Below, piece by piece: positions 49,101 through 60,138 of a stretch of 64,000 nucleotides of DNA; positions within the stretch are counted from its first letter, which is position 1, and the number at the start of each line of letters is the position of its first letter. The notes under the pieces were generated by a model. It did no database searches, was not told where the DNA came from, and saw only the letters and a list, made by a program, of their open reading frames with translations. The stretch comes from Telopea speciosissima. Taxonomy: Eukaryota; Streptophyta; Magnoliopsida; Proteales; Proteaceae. Made by a program: the position numbers and the translations under genes. The stretch is taken from positions 10,677,563 through 10,741,562 of the forward strand of contig NC_057922.1 of the NCBI RefSeq assembly GCF_018873765.1, in the 5' to 3' direction.

Positions 49101-50621
49101 GACATTGATTTTTGTTTTCAGGCAATTATTCCTCTGTGTTGCTGTTGGTCTATGGGCTGGACTCATTATCGGGTTTGTAACGGAGTATTACACCAGCAAT
49201 GCATACAGGTTTGTCGATGTATGCCTTTCTCTCTCTTCTACTATTTTTAAGTAGTTTCTGTCGTAATACTAATGTCTAATCATGTTTTTGCAGCCCTGTT
49301 CAAGATGTGGCAGATTCCTGCAGAACTGGAGCTGCCACTAATGTCATCTTTGGGCTTGCTTTGGGATACAAGTCTGTCATTATTCCCATTTTTGCTATTG
49401 CAATCTGTATATATGTAGGTTTCAGCTTTGCTGCCATGTATGGTATTGCAGTGGCTGCTCTAGGAATGTTGGGCACCATTGCTACTGGATTGGCCATTGA
49501 TGCTTATGGCCCCATCAGTGACAATGCTGGAGGCATTGCTGAGATGGCCGGCATGAGTCACAGGATCCGAGAGAGAACTGATGCCCTTGATGCTGCGGGG
49601 AACACCACTGCTGCTATTGGGAAGGTAGCATCATTGAATTCTGCCTATATCCATATCACAGTCTGCTGTTATTTAATTTTAGCCTTTTTTTGGGGTGTTA
49701 TTGTTTCATTGTAATTCATTTTCAATATGTTCTTAGGGCTTTGCTATTGGATCTGCTGCCTTGGTGTCCCTCGCACTCTTTGGTGCTTTTGTGAGCCGTG
49801 CATCCATTACAACCGTAGATGTGCTCTCCCCAAAGGTCTTCATTGGGTTGATTGTTGGAGCAATGCTCCCGTACTGGTTCTCAGCCATGACCATGAAGAG
49901 TGTAGGAAGTGCAGCCTTGAAGATGGTCGAGGAGGTGCGCAGACAGTTCAACACAATCCCAGGTTTGATGGAGGGCCTTGCCAAGCCAGATTATGCTACT
50001 TGCGTGAAGATCTCCACAGACGCCTCCATCAAGGAAATGATCCCACCAGGTGCCTTGGTCATGTTGACACCCCTCATTGTTGGTACTATATTCGGTGTGG
50101 AGACTCTGTCAGGTATCTTGGCTGGTTCTCTCGTTTCTGGTGTGCAGGTAATCTGTGAAACACTTGCTTTTGGTCCCCCCTTCGCTTTTCATTTGATACT
50201 ATTTGCTGATCTGTTGTGTGTTTTTTTTAAATTAGATTGCAATCTCTGCATCCAACACTGGAGGTGCGTGGGACAACGCCAAGAAATACATTGAGGTAAA
50301 AATATCTTAGATGATCCTCCGTCAATAGTATCTCCAGTAGATCTTTCATGAGATAATCTTGTTATTCCATATTAAACTGTTATCCGTCTCATGATGGGTT
50401 GCTGGTGTGGACAGGCTGGTGCTTCAGATCATGCTAGATCCCTTGGTCCTAAGGGATCTGACCCACACAAGGCAGCTGTTATCGGTGACACCATTGGTGA
50501 TCCACTCAAGGACACATCTGGCCCATCACTAAACATCCTCATCAAGCTCATGGCTGTGGAATCGCTTGTATTTGCTCCATTCTTCGCCAAGCATGGTGGC
50601 ATCATTTTCAAGATCTTTTAA
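46135..50621 (+). CDS. Type I vacuolar H+-translocating pyrophosphatase
   Basis: Eight exons: 46135-46381, 47957-48531, 48625-49004, 49122-49208, 49294-49624, 49737-50147, 50236-50295 and 50415-50621. Borders are GT-AG and the total is 2298 bp, or 765 aa plus stop, the family's usual size. The protein couples pyrophosphate hydrolysis to proton pumping into the vacuole (AVP1/VHP1 class). The substrate motif DVGADLVGK is at residues 252-260, preceded by [19 protein letters not shown] and followed by [29 protein letters not shown] has the Ala that marks potassium-dependent type I enzymes. The C-terminal catalytic region [19 protein letters not shown] is intact, as are the many hydrophobic membrane segments. 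The small exon 7 (60 bp) and first intron of 1.6 kb are compatible with plant orthologues. No damage is visible, so it should be functional. Confidence 0.97.
46382..47956. other. H+-PPase intron 1 (1.6 kb)
   Basis: T-rich intron with a C-run near 46752-46763. No other coding signal. Long T-rich first introns are common in strongly expressed plant genes, but no specific enhancer motif can be claimed. Confidence 0.6.
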
Positions 50622-50685
50622 GAGATGACATACGATCTTAATGGGGGGGGGGGGGGGGTTGTTTTTGAGTCATTGGTCACCACTT

Positions 50686-50807
50686 ATTTTGTGAGTTCCC
50701 CCGACCCCACCCCTTTTCCATTCCCCTCCCCCTCCCTCTTCCCCTCATTTTGTGAGTTCCCCCGACCCCACCCCTTTTCCATTCCCATCCCCCTCCCTCT
50801 TCCCCTC
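50686..50807. repeat. Tandem 61-bp duplication in the H+-PPase 3' region
   Basis: Two head-to-tail copies (50686-50746 and 50747-50807) of a C-rich unit beginning ATTTTGTGAGTTCCCCCGAC differ by a single base (CCCCTCC versus CCCATCC). They lie just after the stop codon and a run of G (50643-50658), so probably within the 3' untranslated region. Confidence 0.85.
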
Positions 50808-51828
50808 ACCGTCACCCTCACCTCATTCAAATATACCAGACGGCCTTAACCACCCTGCCCCTTTTTATGTTCTTCACTCTTCTTAGGAGGAACTTATATT
50901 TTGATTCTGTAGTTTGGTAGTGGTTACTATTCTCAAAGCACCATAACGTCTAAGCATTGAGTTGGGGGAGAGGATATTTTGGCTGATGATGATGATGATG
51001 ACGATTGTGATAATTATCTTTTTTTTTTCTATGAATGGTAGTGCGGTTCATTTACTTTTGTTTCATATTTTTATCAGGTACCCAAATATCCATGTAACCT
51101 CATTACTTTCTTGTGAAAATAGAGAGAACATCTTCGGAAATTGTGTTCTTATCTTTCGAGTTGTTGCAACAGCGTGCTTGTGCCTTTATTCAATGATTCT
51201 GGGATTCTCTGTTTCTATGCTGTGCCTACAGTTTTGAAATCCCCCAAACTCCTCTCGTCTGGTCTGATTCTGTCACGGTAAAAGAAAGAATCTGTCGGTA
51301 TGCACCCTTGCTTGGGTTGCTATTGACTTGTTAGGTAGTGGTTAATCTCACGAATCAGCTGACCAATGTAATATACCTGAGCTTGGTGGCAGCCCCATCA
51401 CTTGTACTTGTTTCTATGGTAGCTAAACGTCTGGGTTTGCGCTGCCCAGGCCTTTGGTCTGATCCCAGATCCGAACTATAACTCTGCGGATTTGTAACAA
51501 TCCTTGATATTATTCAGTTCATATGTATAACAATATATTTTTTTTAATCTGAGTTTTGATATTCCCCGCTGGAATTGCTTCAGTCATATTTATGTTTATG
51601 TATGTAACATGTATGTATCTGGGATTTGGTTGGGGATGTAAACCTTTTTTAATGAATTTCAACACTCTATATGGTTTAGGTTTGTATATGTTGTAATAAT
51701 GTTAACTTTTAAAATTAAAGAGAAATGGAGTATGATCACGACTAATGAAGGTTCTATTAACAATAAATTAGTTAGCTTAAAAGACAATTGCAATGTGATC
51801 AATCAATGATTATGGTGAATTTATTTAA
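50808..51828. other. 3' flank of the H+-PPase gene, no other gene
   Basis: T-rich sequence with a (GAT)n microsatellite at about 50984-51004. It likely contains the end of the 3' untranslated region. No further gene was recognised. Confidence 0.5.
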
Positions 51829-51988
51829 GGGAAAAAGTTGTGTGTCCGGGAGTGTGGCCTAAGCCAGCACTCCGATGAGTCTATCTCTCTCTTTCCCATG
51901 TGAAAAGACACTTCTACCCCTTTGTTTTAAGGAAGAGAGAGATAGAGTGCTGGCGTAGGCCACACTCCCGTACAGAAAACTGCTTCCC
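51829..51988. mobile_element. Mutator-type MITE, GGGAAA..GTTTTCTGTCC family, copy 2
   Basis: 160 bp, closely similar in sequence and layout to 4463-4624 (both contain GAGTCTATCTCTCTC and CATGTGAAAAGACAC). Ends: GGGAAAAAGTTGTGTGTCCG and, on the other strand, GGGAAGCAGTTTTCTGTACG. Flanks TTTATTTAA (51820-51828) and TTTATTTTA (51989-51997) match at 8 of 9 bases. Confidence 0.85.
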
Positions 51989-52219
51989 TTTATTTTATTA
52001 CAAGGGATCGTCAATCTTGGACATAATTGTTTAAAGCTGGCGATATTGGTCTATTTAGGACCATAGGGGTATCTTAATTGGTGCTCAAATATTGTAGAAA
52101 GGTGATCCCATCATATGTTCAAGTGGTAAATTTCAATCATTTAGAACAGGAGATGACCTTTAAAATGGATTTTTTTTTTATGAGGATAATGATTTATAGC
52201 AAGAGCCTTTTCTGTTGCT

Positions 52220-52370
52220 GCAGTGGTTATTTCACTGAAGGACAGCCCAGATGGGACCATTTGGAGACCAACATTACCTCTTGCATTGCAAGAGCTGTGA
52301 ATTGCTTCTGGACTGAAGATCTTCAAGACTGGTGGAATATTTCCAGTTTGGGGATTACAATTCCTTGACT
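52220..52370 (+). pseudogene. Unidentified gene fragment, copy A (3' end)
   Basis: In plus-strand frame: VISLKDSPDGTIWRPTLPLA, then LQEL, a TGA stop, and further protein-like sequence GLKIFKTGGIFPVWGLQF. The same reading and the same internal TGA are present in copy B at 59480-59960, which retains more of the gene. The product is not recognised. It ends tail-to-tail with the dioxygenase gene. Confidence 0.55.
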
Positions 52371-52550
52371 GAAGCAGAACTTAGAAGTTAATTTTGGTTA
52401 TTCATGTGAATCATTATATATTCCTTAATATCCATTAGTTTCACATAGCAGTGAGCACTTGATGCTCTAAACTTAATACATGATAAAATAAAATTGAAAA
52501 TAAGCTGTGGAAAAAAAAAATATAGAAGAACAGGGATGAGGTTTCTGAAA

Positions 52551-54597
52551 TTAAACTTTGGCCCAGTTAATTGCTCTCTTTCCTTGTGAGTAGCTACGGT
52601 TGAATTCTTTTTCATAGTCTTTCACCTTCACCTTTCTGAACAACCTGGGCCTAACCTCATCGATCAACGCATCTGCTGGTTCGATCTCTTTCACAATTTC
52701 TAGTAGGTAGAACATGGCCAAAGAGATTCTTTCCCTATCAGGATTTGTTAACACCCTATGCATTGAGCTCTTGAATATTCCATTGCTCATTATCTGCATG
52801 AATCAGTTCCAAAATTTCCACAAATATCTCAAGTACCTGAATTAAGTTTGTAAGAGAAAAAAGGGCAAGTGCTCTGGCTGATGTATCAACCTGGAAATAT
52901 CCTTGTTGAAATCATAAATGAAGGCTGCCTCCCAAGCTGATGTGTACAATATTATAAGAAAGAAAAGGGACAGGAAAATATACCTCTGTTTGATCTGCTA
53001 CATTGATAAGTAGAGCATAAGGGACGATGGGAACTTTGATCCATTGGCCATCTTTTAGGACTTGCAGTCCTTCCACTTCTGGGTCTTGCAAGACGATAGT
53101 AATTAAGCCTCCATCAGTATGAGGTCTGATCCCATAAACAAGATCGGGCTTCGAACAAGGAGGGTAGTAGTTAAACCTTGCATAAATTCTGTACTGATCA
53201 CCAAGCTGGTTCACAAAGTAATTCTCTTCTAGACCCAACACCCTTGCCATCGCCTTGATAGTGGCCTGGGCTACCAAACTTGTCTTCATGCTATATTCAT
53301 GCAAGATTTCTCTGCAATTGTCATGGTTAAAGATGGAGTAAGTATAAGGCTTATAATCCTTTCTTCAATTAAGGGAATATATGTAACATCTCATTGTTAG
53401 GATTTTTTTTTTCAAATTTGGAAAGTATCTTTCCACCTTGAACTAAACCTTCATCCAACCATTCTTTTTGTGTTTCTTTACTGATGGACATCATTTTCTG
53501 TATCTCTTTGAAAGCAATAAATCTAAGCAGACAATATGAGCACTTATTACAGAATGGAGGCCCAGGGGAAACTCTACTCTAAAGAAGGACACCAACAGTG
53601 CTACTGCAATCCTTGTGGATTCCTCTATTCCAGCTTAGTCATTCTGCCTCTATTACCCGATCTACTCCCCAAGGAGAGAGATCCAAAGAAAGCCCAGAGA
53701 ATCAGAGATAGAGCTGCTAATCAGGCATATATTCTTGGTCTAGAACCCCAACAACACATCATGGTCGACGATGCCCTCTCGATGACCAGTTGCTGAGAAC
53801 CAAGCTCCAGAGCTCCCCTGTAGGACATAGAGACGAGGCTCAAGAAAGCCATGGCAGCTGAACCTGAGCTGCCCTAAGTATCCTACTGACTCCTGATGGA
53901 TTCCTTGGTGTTACAGTTGGGTAAGCCATACATCAAACATTAACCATGCATTTAGCAATATGAGATGCGCTAATGAAAGCACCTGAAGCGAACAGGATTG
54001 TCGGGCCAATAGCGGAGTTTCCTCTGGTTTTCTGGTCGGACTAAGAGGTAGAGTCGATCAGACCAGTTAAGAACCTGATCGTCTGAAACAACACTATCAG
54101 CCCCATACGATTCAAGGCTGCCATCAACTCCAGCGTACTTCAGTTTCTCTTCCGTCGGAAGATCAAAGAACCCTTTTGCAACGTTGCGCAAGTCATCAAG
54201 GAGAGAGCTTGGAATCCCATGTCCAATTGCCTGAAATTTCATAAACAAATCTAGTGGGGCCTTTTTATTTCTATAATAACTAAAAGAACTTTTATATCTG
54301 TAAGAGAAGGAGAGTAGACGAAACACTTCAAATTAAAACAGTGTTAATGAGTACCTGGAAGAAACCCCAAGAACGGAGTGCAGATCCAAGCTTCTCCATC
54401 TCTGCTTCTTTTTCATTTGCGGGTGTTGAAGGAGAGGATAGGAGTTGGAGATCTACAGTTGGGATTGAAGAAGAGAAAGAAGGATTGCCATCGATGATTT
54501 CGTTGTGATCAGAGTCTCTGATGATGTATCTCGGCGGTGGTTCACTGCCGTTGACTACGGCAAGTTCCTGTACGGGCTTTCCCAGCTGTGACGACAT
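52551..54597 (-). CDS. 2-oxoglutarate/Fe(II)-dependent dioxygenase, copy A
   Basis: Minus-strand exons: 54597-54355, 54230-53983, 53311-52984 and 52793-52551, with GT-AG borders, giving 353 aa. It has an N-terminal DIOX_N region (IPTVDLQLLSS at about 45-55, then the exon 2 start GHGIPSSLLD) and a C-terminal oxygenase core. Iron ligands are H228 and D230 (PHTDGG) and H285 (MHRVLTN). R295-x-S297 (RIS) is the 2-oxoglutarate carboxylate site. Such plant soluble DOXC enzymes act in specialised and hormone metabolism. The layout is closest in my memory to SRG1, LBO and the benzylisoquinoline demethylase relatives, but the substrate cannot be told. The start MSSQLGKP aligns with copy B after its longer N-terminus. 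All key residues are intact. A MITE lies about 210 bp upstream of the start codon. Confidence 0.92.
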
Positions 54598-54805
54598 GTT
54601 GGGAACTCTACCAAATTGAGTAAATGATCATTGCCGAAATTAGATGATGGAGAAACATCCTCCCCCAAACAATCAAGCAGGGAATACTGACAAGGATTTA
54701 TGAATTGACAAACATGAACCAACCATCCCACAAATTTCAAGTCAATCCAAAGAAAATAAGGAGAGAATCCTAATTAATAAAATCAGAGATTCAAAATCTG
54801 GAAAA

Positions 54806-54970
54806 TTATATCTTCCGATTTTCTGCCCGGCCCAGTTCCCAAGTTCCTCTAATAGGGGGTGGTAGACCTCACCCGGGCAGAGTGTTTGGGTAGGGATAGG
54901 GTGGTCATTCCAGTCCCCCCTTGTTAGAGGAACTAGGGAATTGGGCCGGGCAGAGAACTGGAGGTGATAA
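54806..54970. mobile_element. GC-rich fold-back MITE in the copy A promoter region
   Basis: A hairpin of about 165 bp. TTCTGCCCGGCCCAGTTCCC at the left pairs with GGGCCGGGCAGAGAACTGG at the right, and the arms continue through AAGTTCCTCTAA / TTAGAGGAACT. It is absent from the corresponding position of unit B, so it inserted after the duplication or was lost from B. Related hairpins: 2571-2726 and 11085-11256. Confidence 0.7.
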
Positions 54971-54974
54971 AGAT

Positions 54975-55960
54975 CCGAGGAGATCCTTGATGCGGTAAAA
55001 ATATTAGATCTTAACAAGTGACGTATTATGAGAAGATGAGAATAGAAGATAAATATGTACTTTTTTCCATATGAATGTATTTCAATTTAATACAATGTAT
55101 TCTATATTGGGATGTAACTTATTGCTATACGTTTTATGGACTTGAAGTACCATATCACCGCTTACTACAAATTTTTATATTAGTATAGATACAAGAAAAA
55201 TTGGGAAAGACCATATATTACAGTGTCATATCACCACTTACAATTTTAATCCATTTTTTTAATCTTATTTTTAATAAAATATAATTAAATTTATGCATAT
55301 GTTGTATACCCAAAAAATAATAATAATAAAGTTATTTAAAAATAACATATTTCAAGTTGAATCCAACTAATGGATTCATGGGTAACCAAACAATTTTGAA
55401 TATGGATTCAGGAAGATCCAACTGTCAGACTCAAGGTAACCAAACAGTCTTACATATGGATTCAGCTAGATTCCACCTGACAGAACCAGGGCAACCAAAC
55501 AGGTTTTTTTATCAGAATCTAAATCCATATGAACCAGATTTTTAAAGAAGCTGATCCAATTTAAGAATCCGACTCATCGGACACCTTCAACCAAACACAA
55601 CCTTATGGACTTTCAAAAACGTAATTCTTTTATGGAAGAGCCATCTATTGTAAAAGTTCTCATATTTCGCATTAATTATCATCAGAGATACAGTGGTATA
55701 TATATTGAGGCATACGGTACGGTGGTATATATATTGAGGCATACAGTTACATGTACATATCAACCCTATACAAGTGGACAACAGGTTTAACCGACTATGT
55801 AACCGTTGTTGAGCTGGCAACACCAACATGTGGAGACGTATCCACAACATCCATGGTGATGGATGTGATGTAATAATTCTTACCATTTCTCGAATTTCAT
55901 ATGATATCATTTGTTAGGAACTTGGGTGGAATTCATCTTTAAAAATTAGTCAGAGGAAAT
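54975..55960. other. Upstream sequence of dioxygenase copy A, no other gene
   Basis: AT-rich. Includes a two-copy tandem repeat GGTATATATATTGAGGCATAC (55694 and 55723). The part around 55615-55640 and 55855-55950 aligns with unit B at 62740-62860. The AACCAAACA..CTTACATATGGATTC words at 55380-55500 are also repeated locally. Confidence 0.5.
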
Positions 55961-55999
55961 GCCCAAATTACCCAACATGTGGGAAAGAATGTGGAACTA

Positions 56000-56620
56000 T
56001 TTTTTTCGTCTTTAAGAATGCTCGGTGCTTCAAGGCCTCGATTCCCCCTTTCTGGAGCTGGATCGTCTCGGTTAACAAGGAGATTGAAGCTGTTATCTAC
56101 CTCCCCTAGAGCCCTCCTCCATCAACAATGAGTGGACTCTCAGGTGAAGTTTCCCCCTCTCCCCCGGTGGGAACCTTCTCCTTTTTTGTGGATGTGGCTA
56201 CTAGCTCTTGCGCAAAGGCGCTGGGCGTTGGCTATGTTGCTTTTGACCCTTGTGGTGTGATTTGATTGATTGCTTTCGTTTCGGCACCGATTGTGGTTGG
56301 TGAGGCATTGGCAATCCGAATGATTCTCTCATTTGTTTGCAAGTTGGGAATCCAATCGATCCTAATATCGTCGGATTGTATCTCCCTCGTCAAATGTTTG
56401 TCCCCCTCCCCTCCTCCTATTCTCCCCAGTTTCTCTTGTATTGTTCAGGATATTTGCATCCTGAAATCTTCTTTCTCCTTCTGTGACTTTGTTCATATCA
56501 ATAGGTCTGAGAATGGTTTGGCCTCAATTTTTCTAAATGGGCCATCTCCAGCCCGTTGAATTGTTTTGGGGAGTCCCCTTTTCCTAGGAATCCCTTGAGC
56601 ATTGTAACGCCCTTTTTGAA
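56000..56620 (+). mobile_element. RNase H-like fragment of a non-LTR retrotransposon
   Basis: The plus-strand frame 56266-56559 reads EALAIRMILSFVCKLGIQSI, then ISSDCISLVKCLS, and ends with DFVHINRSENGLASIF. This is the pattern of the plant RVT_3 / RNase H-like domain (E.LAIR..L, SDC.SLV, H..RS.NGLA). It sits in unit A where unit B has no counterpart, so it was inserted after the duplication or was lost from B. Confidence 0.7.
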
Positions 56621-57106
56621 TCAGCAAAGTCAATAGATTTTCGCACCCAAAAAACAAAAAAACATATTTGACCGGATATGTGGTACAAATATATTGCCTT
56701 TGCACATAACCATCCATGAAACCTGCTCCAAAATTTTTTTTTGTTCTATTTTTCTATAATCATTATATTAAGGTTATAAAAAAACTTTCTTCTTATCCAT
56801 AATGACCCATAGATGTACTACATCAATTTTTTTTTTGAGTTGGGGACTTTGGTGCTGTTTGCAATCTACATTTGTTTATGTGGAATGATTTCTTGAACCA
56901 ACCACTTTGGAACTCTAGTAGGGCTCTAATATCGGCCACTTGGTAGGAATGTAGGATGGAGCCCAATTTTTTCAACCGATAGTAGTATTTAAAAGGGCAA
57001 GAGAACGCTAATCGGTCGTGTAGCCCCTGCATCAGTGTGAGAGTCACAAAGAGTGCACGTAGAAGCATTAATTTGAATGAGATTTTTTATTTCACTAGGG
57101 GTTGAG

Positions 57107-57390
57107 TAGGGATGTAAACGGATCGGATTCGGCTTGGATAGTGCTATATCCGCATCTGCATCCGATTAGCTTTCGGACAGATTCGGATAGTGCTAAACGA
57201 ATACGGACACGGATACGGATCGGATATTTTAGCCGCTTACATGTAAATATAGCTTTTCGGATAGCTATAGCCTATCCGTTTAGCTTTCGCATCCGTGCTT
57301 AGCTTTGAGACGGATTCGGATAAAATGCTAACTTACGTGGATACGGACACGGAGTTGGAAACGGATTTCAGCTATTCATTTACACCCCTA
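57107..57390. mobile_element. Short hAT-like element with 8-bp target duplication
   Basis: 284 bp. Ends TAGGGATGTAAACGG and, on the other strand, TAGGGGTGTAAATG. Flanks GGGTTGAG (57099-57106) and GTGTTGAG (57391-57398) agree at 7 of 8 bases. The interior is dense in CGGATTCGGATA words like the elements at 11526-11950 and 12806-17640. It lies just outside the right edge of duplication unit A. Confidence 0.75.
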
Positions 57391-57399
57391 GTGTTGAGT

Positions 57400-57845
57400 A
57401 GTCTTTTCATGCACGTGCTCCTATGTTTGGGTGTAGTAACCACATGGCCGGTTAACATTCTTTTTCTCTTAAAATTATTGCTTATTTTGCTTTGTGAAAG
57501 CAAATCCAAGGACGTCTTGGATTCAAAACTTTGAAACAACCAATCAACTTTAAAAAAACCAAAGAGGAAGTTTTAAAAATATTTTGTATGACTTAGTAGT
57601 GATCCATCCATCATCTACCTAATACAAGGATAAGCAACAGGAGTCATCTATTTAAGTAGCACAAGCAAGCCTTAATAAGTAACACCAAAGCCAAGTAGTA
57701 TTATTCTATTTAGTATTCTACCCAAAAAAATAAAATTATTCTATTTAGTACTCAAAAAGAAATGAGAAAATTATCAAATTATTCAAAAATAATTTTCATT
57801 TTGTCAAACTATCCATCAAATCTTTCGTTTAACTAAATTATCCAA
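57400..57845. other. Intergenic, no gene seen
   Basis: AT-rich sequence between the two duplication units with repeated TATTCTATTTAGTA words (57702 and 57737). No supported coding feature. Confidence 0.45.
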
Positions 57846-58014
57846 AAAAAAGGGCAAGAGATCTCTACTTGGTGTCTTGGTGACATGGTCTCTACACAAG
57901 CGTCTGAGCCAATAGGTGAACACGTCTGGGTATCTACCCAAGGGATAGAGACGACATCTCACGGTGCCCTGTGAGAGGGCATAGGAAACACCATCAAGTA
58001 GAGATCTTTTTCCT
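57846..58014. mobile_element. Fold-back MITE, AAGAGATCTCTACTTG family
   Basis: About 169 bp. AAGAGATCTCTACTTGGTG at the left pairs with CATCAAGTAGAGATCTTTTT at the right. The interior pairs through GTCTCTA / TAGAGAC and CGTCTGGGTA. No clear target duplication. Confidence 0.6.
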
Positions 58015-58164
58015 AAAAGCATATTATTGAAATGCCCTAAACAACACCCAAATCTACAACAGATCCTCACTTGAGTATGTTTTTAATATTTTTACCTCTG
58101 GCCATCGCTAAAAAAAAAAAAAAAAGGGGTTCAAAGGAGCCGATAATCCTGTGCACCACCCATG

Positions 58165-58292
58165 CTACAATTTTACTTGACTGGCTGCATATACCCTTTT
58201 AGGAACACTATCAGAGTAGCCAAGTCCAAGATGTAGTGCGGCATACAGGCCTTGCAGGCTATCTTCATCGGAATCTTCTGGCTGAATATAGG
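58165..58292 (-). other. Possible terminal exon or fragment of an unrecognised gene
   Basis: On the minus strand, after an ATATTCAG acceptor-like site, the frame reads PEDSDEDSLQGLYAALHLGL, then GYSDSVPKRVYAASQVKL and a stop at 58165. The composition and the acceptor look like a real last exon, but I do not recognise it and no upstream exon is certain. A second protein-like minus-strand stretch, GYDELSNRLRASLTAIISGH followed by REAFFRFNF, at about 58980-58890 may belong to the same broken gene. Confidence 0.3.
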
Positions 58293-59479
58293 ATAAAAAA
58301 ATTATCAAGTAACTATTGGGGTTGGAAAAACAAGCTTTCCAACTTTTTCTTTGTGACGTGAATAACACACAAAAACGATATGTGCAAGATCAACAAAACA
58401 CAAAAAGAAAAAAACAAGCACATATACAAAAAAAGAGGTAAAAGATTTATGTGGTTTGGAAAAACCACCTACGTCTATCTAGTGAGATCCAACTTCTACT
58501 ATGAATCATGAGATGAAAAAATAGTACAACCTTTACGATTTGATACCCAAATCGAAACTCCCATGTATTCCCTTCTCTCATCTTCCATGAACTCTACATC
58601 TTCACCATGGTTACTCACTTAGTCCTTGTACACCTCTTGGACTCTCATTTAAATCTTCACATCTTGGCTCCTAACTTGGATCAACACTATTCTCTTTGGT
58701 TGACACCTCTCTCCTTTTATAGGATTCATTCTCAGCTTTGTTGTTTTCTCTCCTTAGAGAAAACATGGATTTTTATCTTTCTCAAAAATTGAGCAAATGT
58801 TGAACTGTGTCTTTGGTTGGCTCGTTTTCTTGTTAGTTCCTAGGTAACACTTACCAAATGAGTCTATGATAATGTGATGAAAATGTCTACAAAAATTGAA
58901 TCTGAAGAAAGCTTCCCTATGGCCAGATATGATGGCTGTCAAGGAAGCTCTGAGTCTGTTAGAGAGTTCATCATATCCAATATCCTTTTGTCTTTTAATA
59001 ATTAATGAGTGAAATATAAAGCTATTATCACAAACCAAAAAAAAACAAAAAAAACCCTATGCATTAATAAACAAGAAAAAACTGTCTTACAAATTGCATG
59101 AGAACAGAACTGTTACATGGATAATTGAATAAAGACCGACTTTAGTTATGGCACAATGTCATGAGATTCCAATAGTTGCAGACACTTAATGTTTGTGAAG
59201 GGATTTTATCCCAACATGATGGAGCAAACCTGAAGGACTCTGTTCCACTTGAGACATTGGATTGTATCAAAATATGTTCCATCATGATTTCAAGATCTAA
59301 ATGTCATAATACCTTCACACTCCTGTTTGTTAGGCTGCATTGTCTGCCCCAATAAAAACCATCAATGATCTCCTCCATACTTGTAAGTTGTCATGTCTCT
59401 CTCCTATTTATCATTCATCCAACAATTATCTCCATTTTCTTTGTACAAGGTTTTTTTTGCTTTCTGATTTCATAACTCA

Positions 59480-59960
59480 TGCAGGGGAAGAAGCAGGATT
59501 GTTGGATAGATTCACTTTCGGCTCTGGAGAAAGAAATTAGGAGAGTTTAGACTTTTCTTGGACTGACGGCCAAGAGTTATTCTGAGGTATGTGATGTTCA
59601 AACTTGGTCAGGCATATGGTTTGCTGTTTTAAGTTCGTTTCTTAAGTTCCATTCAATTCCAACAGGTTTCTCAGCAGTAGAGAGAGAAGGCATTCAAGAG
59701 GTTATCAGAAGATCAAGTTTGCAGAATATTGTAGAAAGAACTATAGCAAGTGAAAATAAGGAGTATGAGAAATCAAATGTAATCAGAAAAGGGTTGGATG
59801 CAGTGATTATTTCACTGAAGGACAGCCCAGATGGGACCATTTGGAGACCAACATTACCTCTTGCATTGCAAGAGCTGTGAATTGCTTCTGGACTGAAGAT
59901 CTTCAAGACTGGTGGAATATTTCCAGTTTGGGGATTACAATTCCTTGACAGAAGCAGAAC
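59480..59960 (+). pseudogene. Unidentified gene fragment, copy B (longer)
   Basis: The plus-strand frame begins after a CATGCAG acceptor (59484) with KKQDCWIDSLSALEKEIRRV, then a TAG, TFLGLTAKSYSE and a GTATGT donor near 59587. It resumes after an AACAG acceptor (59666) with FSAVEREGIQEVIRRSSLQN, IVERTIASENKEYEKSNVIR and KGLDAVIISLKDSPDGTIW, then a TGA. The exon-intron structure shows a former gene; two in-frame stops show it is broken. The family is not recognised. The part from 59800 on is shared with unit A (52220-52370). Confidence 0.6.
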
Positions 59961-60138
59961 TTAGAAGTTAATTTTGGTTATTCATGCTTTCATGTGAATC
60001 ATTATATATTTTTTAATATCCATTAGTTTCACATAGTAGTGAGCACCTGATGCTCTAAACTTAATACATGATAAAATAAAATCGAAAATAAGCTGTGGAA
60101 AAAAAATATATAGAAGAACAGGGATGAGGTTTCCGAAA

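Larger units (their letters stand above)
52220..57080. repeat. Segmental duplication, unit A
   Basis: Homologous to unit B at 59800-63334. It comprises a plus-strand gene fragment, a complete dioxygenase gene, and several hundred bases of upstream sequence. The left edge is sharp: identity begins at GCAGTG in both units. Unit A is longer because of insertions (hairpin at 54806-54970, and about 1.7 kb including an RNase H-like fragment around 56000-56620). Confidence 0.85.

Noticed and set aside
49727-50158. A 143-codon plus-strand frame with many Cys residues over H+-PPase exon 6
   Set aside because: It is a frame-shifted shadow of the pyrophosphatase exon; the real frame matches the family throughout.
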